Assembly: GCF_021130785.1 (NCBI RefSeq) | Contig: NC_060207.1 | Coordinates: 103,094,001-103,158,000 of the forward strand | Length of the DNA stretch: 64,000 nt | Source of the DNA: Homalodisca vitripennis | Lineage: Eukaryota; Arthropoda; Insecta; Hemiptera; Cicadellidae | Reading direction: 5' to 3' | Shown here: positions 1 through 12,674 of the stretch, piece after piece | How positions within the stretch are numbered: position 1 is the first letter of the stretch | How the letters are laid out: the number at the start of each line of letters is the position of its first letter | Notes under the pieces: model-generated | Seen by the model: only the letters and a program-made list of their open reading frames with translations | Told to the model about the DNA's origin: nothing | The model's database searches: none | Made by a program: the position numbers and the translations under genes

Positions 1-230
1 TCCGCAGGTATTTAAATAATCAAATTAATGATGTTTTGGGTTTAAAGGGCAGGGATACAGATTACACAAAACTTTGCTCAAGCTTAGATATGAAACAAAT
101 CACAACAGGGCAATTTATCGGAAAATCTACCTAGAAGAAAATGGACACATAAAATAAAATCACATTGTACAGATAGTAAATATATAAATAAAAATGTGTT
201 ATAAAAATTATGAACAACAATAATAGCTAC

Positions 231-362
231 CCTTCCAAGGTACGGTCCATAAGCTCGGGACAAGGGAATGCCTCTATTCCTCATGACCCACTTGAAGGCA
301 CCCTCCATGTACCCTCCATTACAACCTCTGTTTCCGTAGTTCCACGAACAATCCATCAAAAC
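231..362 (-). CDS. 26-29-p: copy A exon 9: CNGG motif
   Basis: 132 bases, phase 0, acceptor TTTAG, donor AAGG/GTAGCT. Reads [20 protein letters not shown] and [12 protein letters not shown] and GCNGG are conserved disulphide and loop motifs of C1A peptidases. The next exons are outside the window. Confidence 0.88.
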
Positions 363-2189
363 CTAAATATCAGCAAAAATCTATTGTAAGTAAAGAAGTT
401 TAGTGTCAAAGCAAAAAACCTAAAAAAGAAACCTCTTCTGTCACATTCAGAACGGAGGAAGAATCCATAAGCTTTTATTGTAAATATTAGATTGAAAATG
501 AATTCGTAGTTTTGAAGATTAATGAATATAAACTTTTTGCTATTGCAAAACTTTAATGACTTGCATATTAGTTATCATTTTAAACACTTGGAGGCCTTAA
601 AATCTTACAAGATATCTAAACAGTTTTTGGTAGTGAAGAGTCTATATTATTAACTCAATATTTTATCAGAGAGATGAATCAATATTTTCAGTTATAAAAA
701 CTGGTTTTATGGACAGCTGTAGCCCAATATCCAGACATAGATTCTACTGAAAATGTGTTAATCATAAATGAACTGTTTTTAAAGATGGTAGCAAAATGTC
801 TTTAGAAAACAAGCTGATGTAAATATATAAGCTAGTAAACATAAAAACATTATTTTACATCTTTTGCATAAAATATATATGATTTAATATATTAATTAAC
901 TATTGGTGTAGATTTGTTAGAAAATTATAAAAACATTATATTTTTATAATGTGCAGTCAATGGCAGACCTGCTCAGATAGGGTAACTAGACGTCTGGTCT
1001 TTACAAAGTAGCCCCCTTCAATAGCTCCGGTACTACTGAAACTCCAACAAGAGCCACAGTTGCCCTGATCTGGAACAAAAATGTGTTACTGTAAACACTT
1101 AATGATAATAGGGAATGCATAGACAAAACAATAACATAAAACTAGTATAACAGTATAACAACAAAAGATAGAATATAAATGCAACAAACAAAATTGCTCA
1201 GTACAATACATTGCTGCTCTGAAAATTATCAAAATCAGAACAGAATAAAGCTATTAAATTAAATTGAAAGAATTCAATTTCTTACCCCCAAGGGGTAACA
1301 CATGTAGCTCAACTATCAGAATGAAATGAGCTGCAGAGTTGAAATTTTGTATGCAACTTCAGTAAAGCCTGTTATGCAATACATGGTGTAATATACTACT
1401 ACTGTATTTAAATAATAAAAATAAATACTAAACTGCACTATTCATATATCATTTCATAAAGCTTTTTCCTCAAGATATTAGTTTCAAAACACTTATTAGA
1501 ATAAAGATAAATGTTTAGTAATATTATTAAGTGGAGGATGTGAGAAATAAAAGTTTTTTAATGACAATTGTAACTTTGGACTCTTCAAACGGATAGTAAA
1601 AATATAGTAACTATTCCCAAGATAACAAAAATTATGCAGAAGAATAACATGTTTGTTATTTAGAGTAAAAATTGTATTTTTTGTAAATTTGTGTGAACAA
1701 ATATCTACTGTGAAAAAACAATGTAAGAGTGAAGTTACCTATGTGAATTTTTCAAAAATTGCCTGTAAAAACCCAATAACAGTTATTAGAAAAAGAGTGC
1801 CACTAAGAAAGTAAAACTATAACCCACATCAATCACCACATTATCACTCACATAATCCTTATTTGTAAGGATCAAGTTAAGATAAAATGTGCAGTATAAT
1901 CAGACAGACAGAGCAGAGCTATAACCAAATGTAAAGTTGAGTTATACAAAATGCACTTTACCTTCTGCTCAGTACAGTATCATATGACACTCACAGACTT
2001 GTCATCTGGAATCTGGAGTCTATGTCAATTGGTCAACATTAAAAACATAACATATGTCGTAGAACACATTATTTTGAACAAATACATACAAGATATTATA
2101 AGCTAGAAAAAAATCTAAATGCATTAATGTGCAACATTTACAATACGTTTTCTGGGATAATAATAAATATTAAAAGTAAAAGGTAATAT

Positions 2190-2255
<66 letters not shown>

Positions 2256-5200
2256 GCTATTAAGCAAAGGTACCAGCATATTTAGACACCTTACTTTTTC
2301 AAAATTGCATAGAAAATGTATTAATGTAAAGAAGAATCCACATGCAATTAAATTTATGAAGAAATTATAGCATCTCCTCAGTATCGCACTGTTGCAATTC
2401 TATACTTGTAAATATCCCACTGTATCAACCACAGAATAATTCATACTGAATCAAACGTGTTTCAAAAGTATTTCTGTATGCACTTTTAGAAACTTAGCAT
2501 CCTATTCAGTAGACCAATCACAGTATTGGTCAAACATTATGTTTTTAGGGATTTTTGTTTGTTTCTTTTATCAATAAAAGTTTATTGTAATATTTGGAAG
2601 TCCCCAAGAGCGCTCACTTCTGGCTGACTTATACCTTCCCAATAAACTTCAACTATGCACAGCAGAAACTGTGTATCACTTATATCTGATGGATGTCCAG
2701 AAAATGGTACATCAATAATGGCAAATGGGGAAAGGTTGAAATATCTACTGCTGAAATATAACTGCTGTCCCTCTTCATGAGATCTCAATAGGAGGCAGTC
2801 CCTACCACCAACCTTACCAATCCTGAAAACCCTATCACTTTGAAATGAAGCACAAAGGTCCTTGTAGGCCTAAGTACAATGAAGGGTTTCCTTAGCTTTA
2901 AGTTTAAAAAAATATCTAAAAGAACATAAATGTTTTTAATTAAACAAAGTAATTGTCTTAATACTTCTACTATAAACTTTTTTAATTTTTAAACATATGC
3001 TCGTCCTCACTTCTAGGGTTGATAAACAGTAAAAACATATTTAATACTGACAACGTTTTAAAACTACATCATAGCAATTGTAACATATTTTACTCCACTT
3101 AACTACAACTTCTGAGATTTACCTCAGGTATTACAGCAAGTACGACATACTTTATAAAGTAGGTCTTTAATGGATTTGATTTTTGTTTTAAGACGTTTTA
3201 TCATATAATAATTATGTGATTAGATAGCTGGATAATCAGTGACTAACCTTTGACTGGTGTGACAGCTCCTCTGTTTCGCCAGTCCCAAAAACCAGGTACT
3301 GATAAACCATCCGATGTCTCATTGCCAATTTCCTCAAATGGTACATCGCCATCAAAGAAGCCACTGCTGAACGAGCAAGCAGTGAGTGCCTTGAGCTCTT
3401 CAGGAGTGTAGTCCACAAGATGGTTCACGCCCAATGAGTAACTCAGATTGGCTCGGTTTGTGGATGTTATAAATCTATAGATGTTAAAAATAATAATTAA
3501 ATAAATGTAATCATGTTCATCAATGTTTATCACCATCTGAATATATTATTGGAGCAACAGGTAATTCCAGAAAGTTGCAGTGGCTTTTCTTGGGTTTATA
3601 TGGCTTAAATTAACTCAATTGTGAAAAAGGTTATATTTGGACACTGTCAAAAATGTTATGGAATCAACTGAATGTGTTAGAAGATTTGACTCACAAAACT
3701 GCAACTGCACAACCAATAAGAGCTATACTACATATCATGCCAAGCTACATTTTTGTGCCACCATTTCACTTTCTCAGGAGGGCAGCCTGTGAGTTTGAAA
3801 ACCATTTTTAAATTGCAGCACGTTTATTATATTTATATAACATATAACTTTAAAAGTCTTGATGAGGTAATACCAGTTTTTAATAGGTGTTAAAACTTGA
3901 TTTTTATACAACTGTTCTCATTTTTAAAAATATTTAAAATCATACAGAACTTCAACTATATTATACATTTCTTATTGATTTCTAACAAATCATTCCCTTG
4001 AGTAAGTAAGATAAATGAAGAAATAAATAAGTAATATCCTAAGCTTATGATGATATGAAAAGTTCCAATGGTATATGTTGTTGATTACATTATTAACATC
4101 TTGTACTCAGAGTAGTACACTGGTTATTCTGATAATTCCAATTGAGATCACAGTTTAAACACCTGTCTTGGTTAGTAAATTTAGCCTTAAGAAGAGCAAG
4201 GTTATTGCAATTCTCACAGTCACATTAGGGTGATAGGTTTATTTTCTGTTAAGATTTCTACTTTTGAGGAATGATCATTATCTAGTTAGAGTTTCATATT
4301 TGAGTAGACACTAAACAAAGGAGATGGGTAGAAACATATGGCACCTTTATTAAAGGACAGCTTCTTATTTAACACATATACAATGGAAAACTGAATGTCA
4401 GAGAGATGGCTGTGTTATGTGGCACTGAGGTGCACAAACACCACCGCGCGAGCACGAGAGAGGCCGCGCAGGATCGGGAGTGCTTGGCAACCACTTCCCG
4501 CAGAGGGGGCAGTGTCTGAGCGAGCACTGCCCTCAAAAACGAAGATCCGGCGTAGCCGATCTTCATGAACACATGATCTAGGCATAGTAACAATGTCACT
4601 GCTGCCTCTGAATGTATGAACTTTGTTTACTAAGGTTTCACCTTGGGTCTTGACTGCATCCAGTTCTTTCACACTCAGATGAATTACCTTTTACTAGGAA
4701 CATATACACATTTAGAGAGTAGGTTTGATATAATCAATGTTGCCTAGATGTATAGAACATGTGCATGTAAACTAAACATTGTAATCATGAATTAGAATAG
4801 TTTAAATAGGGAGTTTAAATGGCAGATATATAATATTATGTTTTTCTAAAATTGCGTCACATTAACATTAAACACAATCTAAACTTCAAAAATCATGCTT
4901 TAATTGTAGTTGCTACAATTAAACAGGATGGAACTAAGGCCTCCAGTTCACTGTGCTTCTTTTATATATTTGGATTATCAACTAGGTGCTTCTTGAATCA
5001 TATTTTATTATTATTTTATTTATTTTTATTTTTTATCTATTATTTTATTTTATTTCTATTAGAAGTCAATAAAAGTCACTTTAATTTTAAAATAATTACT
5101 TATATTGCTACTAGGTTGTGAGGTTCACTACCACTTTTTTGGAAGTCAATCAATCAACTTTACTCAATAAAAGTATATGGTATAGTATGAATGGTGTCAA

Positions 5201-8200
5201 TATTTTTATAAATTCTATGAAGATATGATTAAAAATACTTTTCTTACTCTTAGATTATTAAATCATTAAATAAATTTCAAATTTTCCGCTTTATTACTAC
5301 CTATCATACAATAAAATAATGTTTTATTTTCATGAAATATAAAATAAAAAGTTATAACTTTTCAAACAATTCTTCAAGACTATTCACCAGGAACTCTTTT
5401 TCAACAGGTTTTATATTTCTAAATTTTTTTATTCTTAAATTACTAGGGAGTTGATAGAAAAATTTAATTCCTGCATAAAATGGCTTCTTTGTAAACAGCT
5501 TTAATCTGTGACAAGGAAAAGTATGCTTATCACGGCTTCTGGTGTTATAATGATGGGTTGAGCCAAGAGTAGGTAGTTGGCTGCTGATTTGTTATACATA
5601 AATCACTGTTTCATATACTAGCAAAAAACAATTCTTAAATTCTGAAAAAAATGGTCCTTTACAGAATCTAACCAATGTAAACTGAGTATAACTCTGTCTT
5701 TTTTGTAAAACAAATATTTAATTTAACATATGTGTGATGTGGCACCATAGACGAGTCCATAAATTATGTGTGAGTGAATTAAGGAGAATAAATCATTCTC
5801 AAGGTGTTTTGACTATATATTTTTGACATCTATCTCAATGTATACTTTGTTACAGACACCTATCACATGAAAATTATAACTCAGTGAACTATCAAAATTT
5901 CAGAATATATTTAATATTCCCCCATACCTAAATGAAAACTAACATCAACAGACTGGATATTTGTCCTTATTAGATACTTCATTGTTGATTAATCTCCATA
6001 TTGTTTTATAGGCATTATGTGAGTAATTTATTACATCATAGTAGTTATTATTTATCAAGTGACTAAATTGATATAAATGTGTTTTGTACCCTAAGCATTC
6101 AAGTAATAAACATACCTTTTCTTTTCCAGTGCAAGAAGTCGTGAGGTTACAATAACATTTCTTTTATAAATAAAAAAATGCTTTGGGGTACATTATACAT
6201 ACAAGTGAAATATGAGCAAACTCTATTAATTAAGCCTGTATGTTTATTTCTATAAAGCAAACACACATCAACAATTTTGTTAAAACACAATACATCATAG
6301 AAGACATTAACACAAATATTTAACATGTTGTTAGATTCTTTTCACAATTTATCTCCCATACAAGGTGTGTTCAAAAAGTGTCACGAATTTTGAATTTTCG
6401 TGGTTACGTATATTTGAATTTCAATTTTTTTGTGGCGTTTTGTTGGTACATATGTCTCTCACTTATGTTGACAATTTTGGCCATTTTTAATGTTCAGTTA
6501 ATTGTTGACAGCTGCTTTGCTTGCACGTGTTTTGGTTCGTCTTCGATTTTTACCTATTCAAAAAATTGGAACAAAGAACCTGTATCAAATTTTGTGTGAA
6601 AAACTAAATTAAGTGTGCGGATGCATTCCGAATGTTGACTGTGGCATACGGAGAAGCTACTTTGGACAAAAGCAACGTTTATCGGTGGTACAAAATGTTT
6701 TCAGAAGGCCGAGAAGATGTGAACGACGAAGAGCGTGCCGGACGCCCGAGCACTTCAACAACAGACGAAAAAAGTGATGAAGTGAAGAAAATGGTATTGG
6801 CCAATCGTCGAATCACCATTAGAGAAATTGCTGAGGACCTAGACATATCGATTGGCTCGTGCCATTCAATTTTAATCGATAACTTGGGCATGAGACGGGT
6901 CGCCGCAAAATTCATTACAAAATTGCTCAATTTCAATCAAAAACAGCATCGCATGAATATTGCTAATGAGATGTTGGAATCTGTCTGCGACGACCCGAAT
7001 TTGCTCCAGAGGGTCATAACTGGTGATGAATCGTGGGTTTATGGTTATGATGTGGAAACCAAAGCTCAATCATCTCAATGGAAGTTGCCGCACGAACCAA
7101 GACTGAAAAAAGCACACCAAGTTCGGTCGAATGTGAAAGTTTTGCTTACAGTTTTCTTCGATTGCAGGGGTTATGCGCAATTTGCGCAAAGCAATCCGCC
7201 AGAAATGCCCGAATTTGTGAAAAAACAAAAATTGGCTTTTGCACCACGATAACGCCCTTGCTCACACATCGCTGCTTGTACACGACTTCTTGGCCAAAAA
7301 CAACACACTAATGATACCGCAGCCACCGTATTCCCCAGATCTGGTCCCCTGTGACTTTTTCTTGTTCCCGAAACTGAAGAGGCCCATGAAAGGACAACGC
7401 TACGCCACAATTGACGAGATAGAGATGGCATCGAAGGAGGAGCTGAACAAGATACAAAAAATGATTTTTTGAAGTGCTTCGAAGATTGGAAAAACGTATA
7501 CAAGTGTATAATATCCTAGGGGGATTACTTTGAAGGGGACAAAATAGATATTCACGAATAAATAAATAATTTTTGAAAATACACAAAATTCGTAATACTT
7601 TTTGAACACACCTCGTACACTTTGCATAAGAACAAATTCAATTAATCCCATGTTCAGTTTGTAATTAACTAAATTCAATTAATTTGTGAACTGTAATGCA
7701 CTGTGTATAAACTTACCTCATTTTTTGTCTAAAGATATTTTTCCGCTGGATGTCCTCTTCTGGGCTGTACATTTTATTGAACTCCTGTTTATAGTTGAGC
7801 CAAGCATTGTTCACATGGTCCATATTCTCATCCACAAACTCTTGTATAGGGTTAAAGCTGTACACAAGCTGTTCCTCTACCCCACCAAGTTCTGTCTCAT
7901 TCATCGATTTACATGATGTCTCTGAACATTATGGTTTTATTAAACAACTATTTGAATACATGTATTTAAAAAAATAAATGAAGCTGTGTTGAAAAAGCCT
8001 TTCTTTTAGAAAAAAATAATAACTTTTTTAGTAACACCCCAGTACAGAAAGGTGAACGTAGATTATCCTAACTGTCATATAAGTTTTTTAATGTTACATA
8101 GGCTATGTGTGTGTAAAATGTCAGCATTCTGGAAGCCACAAAAAAATTACTTTCTTAAAAATTGAGTAAAACCTTCCTTTCCCAAGAAAGTGATGTTGGA

Positions 8201-10195
8201 TGGATTCGTCATTTAGCAAAATTCAACCAAAGCAAATTAATATTAATGATCACATTATGTACCAAAATTCTAGATTACAATTACATTTCAATAGATAGAG
8301 TAAATTGGTGTTGTTATTATGAATTTCCAAGATCAATTCAACTCCCATGAACTTCGCCATTCTTGAAGTGAACCCTCTCTTTACAAACCACCACTTTGTA
8401 CAGGTCTGTGTTACAATTGTTAAATTGGGTTTGTTCCAAATCACCATTTCTTTTTTTTAACAGTGTTTTCAGTAGGGAAAGACTCAAAAATGTTAAACTG
8501 TCTATTGTCACACAAAATCAATTAAATTTCTCTTCCCTGGCCTTAATAAGAAATGCACACAGGACATTAATTTTGGTGAGACTTAATCTGTTATTAAGTA
8601 TCTACTGTGCATTTTATAAAGATTTGAAATATTATAAACTTTTATAATTTAGAAACAACAAATTTAAAGCAATATTCTATTAAATTTCCAAATATATTAT
8701 CATGTGAATTTAATATACCTAATACATTTGTAAACAAATTTAAATAGCAACAATACTACAATTACATTTTCCTTTAAAATTGTCAATGAATAACAATAAT
8801 GTTTTGTAAACTAGCGATATTAATTTTGAATTTTGACCTGGAATCTGATATGGATGCAAAATTAAGTGTTCAGTTCTTTATCAATTTGGTCAGTTAAATC
8901 CATTGCAACACCCCCTTGTGCATTTAATACAAACACTCTAAAAGACAACCTATTGAAGAAATCTTGAACTCCAACAAAATTGTTTGATTGTAACAACATT
9001 TTATTGCTGCTTGGCCAATATAAGATCCTCTATTGTCAATCAATTTCCTTTTAATAATTTCATTACAATTTATGTAACCTTAAGAATAATAATATTAATC
9101 TACAGAACATCATCAAATATGTTTAAAACGTACCTTTGTAAAATGTACTATTTTCTAACTCTATTACAACTTGAGTTAACATCCCTTGTAGCTGGAAAGT
9201 TAGGACCCTAGGGTTCAAATTCTTAATTGGGCATAACATTTTCACACACTAACAAATTATTATCTGAGCCTAGCCTGACAAAAAATTACAGATTTTATCA
9301 AATTTGGTTGTGATTATGTATTGTTGTTAGTCATAAAGCAAGCAGCAACTTGTTCATGTTTTCAGAGGAAAAGTCACTTACTGTCTTCGACTTGAAATAT
9401 TGCAGGAGTCGGAGCAGTAGCTGAAAAGTATTCAAAGTCCATGTAATGATGGTCTGTCCCTTTCTGTTCATAACGTAATGGTATGATAACTTTGGTGCTT
9501 GCTTCCTTCTGTAAATTAAAAAATATGAAACAGATTAATTTAATTAAAATTAATTTAAGTAAAAGTTATAAGTTACAACGCAAAAAGGAATCTCAACAGA
9601 ATAGAATATAGAATGTACTATAATTTTGTATTATTAAAGTGTCTGTTAATATTATAACTTATAAATACAATAGCATTTTCAGATGTAAAAAACTTTTTTA
9701 ACAATGTGATACCTTACAAAGCCAAAGGATTATAAATTACACTTAATGAACATATTTATGTTTAAATAAATATGAAATTTCTGTATCAATCTTATTGTAA
9801 AACACATGAACTCTTACAATAATATAGCAGAAGTGATAAGTAAAGGAAATTTGTGATTAGTTGAATGATGAGAAATCGTATTTAATGAAAGTTTACCTTC
9901 CAAAAGAGATAGACAGTGAATACAGTATCGGACACTGACACTCGCTCCCACTTCTCTGCCTTCACACCTCTCATTTCTGCTTCCTCCTTGAACTGAACAT
10001 TTCTTCACATTAAAATTTAAACATTTACTGACCCATTTTAATTCATTGTTGGAGCAAATGTATTATTACAATGAAAATAAAAAAGACCTATAAATCTAAA
10101 AATATATATTCTTATTTTGTTTTATGTTAATTAAATTTAACTAAAAAAGATTGAAACACTTGTCAAACACATTGTAACCAATACTTTATGCCAAT

Positions 10196-10263
<68 letters not shown>

Positions 10264-12628
10264 GGTGTATATTATGTCTGGAAACACCCAAATATATCCT
10301 TTAATAATTTAAATATAAATTTGAAACCTCTTACAATCTTGATAGAGATTGGGCATCTACTTTTTGGAACAATGTTTTGTTATGTCACACCAACGGGGGA
10401 CGTCCTGCCGAGGGTATCATGAATATTCTTAATGGAAGCCTATACCTTGTGATACATAATTTTAAAGGTAATAGCTTACTGAATTGAATGCCACAAACCG
10501 CATCTCAAAGGAATTATTCTATCAGAAAATAGAGCATTTTTAGTATTGAAAATTTACTGATGTTCAACAATGTAATTTTAACATGGTTCTTGCCACAAAA
10601 TGTGTTACACTAATTTTTTAGCATTTTTTAAATGTTCAATTAAAATAAAATAAACAATTTATTTTTAAGCTGGTTTCATTAGTACAAATTTACCAGTTTT
10701 TATTACAATGAATAAAACTTATGAGTCACTTTCTCTGATTACTTATGAATCTGTACTTGGTGTTTTCCAGTCAGCAGGAAGGTTTAAAGAGACAAAGGTC
10801 ACTAGCCTATGAGAAACATTATTGTGTTATTAATCATCTGGTATACAGGTTTCAGTTTGTTGAGCATGGAGCTTTCACTAGACAGGTCTAAGCTTGGGAA
10901 TTACAAATGGACAAAGGTCATATCATTCCTATCGAGTTAATCAGTGTCTCTGAAGCATTGCTGTCAACAAGTTATCTAATTACAGTAGTTCAGTTTTTAT
11001 TTGGCATTTTAATGGAATTGTCTGAAAGAGAACGAATTACTCTGTTGATGATGCGAGGATATGGCGATCGTCAAAGATCTTATCGGGAAGTTTGTAATTT
11101 GTTTAATGACACTTTCCCAGAAAGGAATCCCATAAGTGTTTCAACAATATCAAAAACTATTGAGCGTTTTGAAATGACAGGGAGTGTACGTAATCGGCCA
11201 AAGTCGGGTAGGATACAATCTGCAACAGATGAAGAACATGCACTAGATGTTTTGCAAACATTTATTGAAGACCCACATACATCGCTCAGAAAAGCTGCAC
11301 AGCAACATGATATGCACCCTATGTCTGTGAGTAAGATTTTGAAAATTAATAAATACAAACCATTTAAAGTTCATTTAGTCCAACAGTTAAGTGAGGATGA
11401 TTAAGACAGAAGAGTTGAGTTTTGTGAACTTGTGATGCGCAAATGTGATGACAATAGAGATTTTCTGACCAACATACTATTTTCTGATGAGGCAACTTTT
11501 TTCCTAAATGGCAATGTTAACAGGCACAATTGCCGTTACTGGGCTAGTGAAAACCCACATTGGATTACTGAGTCCCATTCACAGCAACCAAAAAACTGAA
11601 CGTATGGTGTGGAATTTTAGGTAACAAAATTGTTGGACCCTTTTTCATCAATGGAAATTTAAATGCCGAACTTTACTACAATATGCTCCAAAATGAAATA
11701 ATCCCAGCTATTCAAATTGCATCAGGAGAATACTTTGATAACGTATGGTTTCAGCAGAATGGTGCTCCACCCCATTATGGGAGACATGTAAGAGAGTATT
11801 TGGATTTAAGGTTTCCTCATAAATGGATTGGCCGAAGAGGAGAAATCGAATGGCCTCCAAGATCTCCGGATTTGTCACCAATCGATTATTTCCTATGGGG
11901 TCATTTAAAATCCAATGTTTATAGAAGAAAGCCTCATAATTTGGAAGACCTAAGAAACAGGATTATAGAGGAGATTGCTTTGATAACTGAAGAAATGTTA
12001 GGCAACTCTGTCGAATCATTTTACACAAGATTGGCTCATTGTCAAACCGTAGAAGGAACACAGTTCGAACAATTGCTTTGACACCAAATGCAGGTAAAAC
12101 GTTTGTTGTAAGACTTTTCTAACAGCATACATTATTTTTTATTTGTAATAAGAAATCAATAACATAAGTATTTCCATAATTGTACTGTAATAAAAACTGG
12201 AAAATTTGTGCTAATAGAACCAGCTTAAAATGAATTTTTTGTTTTATTTAATTGAACATTTAAAAAAATGCTAAAAAATTAGTGTAACACATTTTGTGGC
12301 AAGAACCATGTTAAAATTACATTGTTGAACATCAGTAAATTTTCAATACTAAAAATGCTCTATTTTCTGATAGAATAATTCCCTTGAGATGCGGTTTGTG
12401 GCATTCAATTCAGTAAGCTATTACCTTTAAAATTATGTATCACAAGGTATAGGCTTCCATTAAGGATATTCACGATACCCTCGGCAGGACGTCCCCCGTT
12501 GGTGTGACATAACAAAACATTGTTCCAAAAAGTAGATGCCCAATCTCTATCAAGATTGTAAGAGGTTTCAAATTTATATTTAAATTATTAAAGGATATAT
12601 TTGGGTGTTTCCAGACATAATATACACC

Positions 12629-12674
<46 letters not shown>

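Larger units (their letters stand above)
1..9275. repeat. segmental duplication, member A
   Basis: Exons and introns align with about 39560-50696. Anchors seen by eye: A 60-900 with B 39600-40390; A 960-1250 with B 41490-41760; A 2330-2880 with B 42150-42830; A 3220-3960 with B 42830-43838; A 4694-5145 with B 43909-44142 plus 48454-48640; A 6080-6360 with B 48680-48965; A 7616-9275 with B 48965-50696. Differences include insertions private to each copy. Confidence 0.88.
10261..12631 (+). mobile_element. IS630-Tc1-mariner element of the DD41D type
   Basis: Starts CAGGGTGTATATTATGTCTG and ends with its complement; TA flanks on both sides. The terminal inverted repeats are unusually long, about 445 bases (10261 to about 10708 and about 12187 to 12631), and nearly identical. 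The interior has one broken transposase. Total 2371 bases, in intron 3 of protease copy A. Confidence 0.9.

Noticed and set aside
4852..5121. 89-codon plus-strand ORF
   Set aside because: Low-complexity AT-rich translation (F, I, L, Y runs), in an intron on the strand opposite to the gene.
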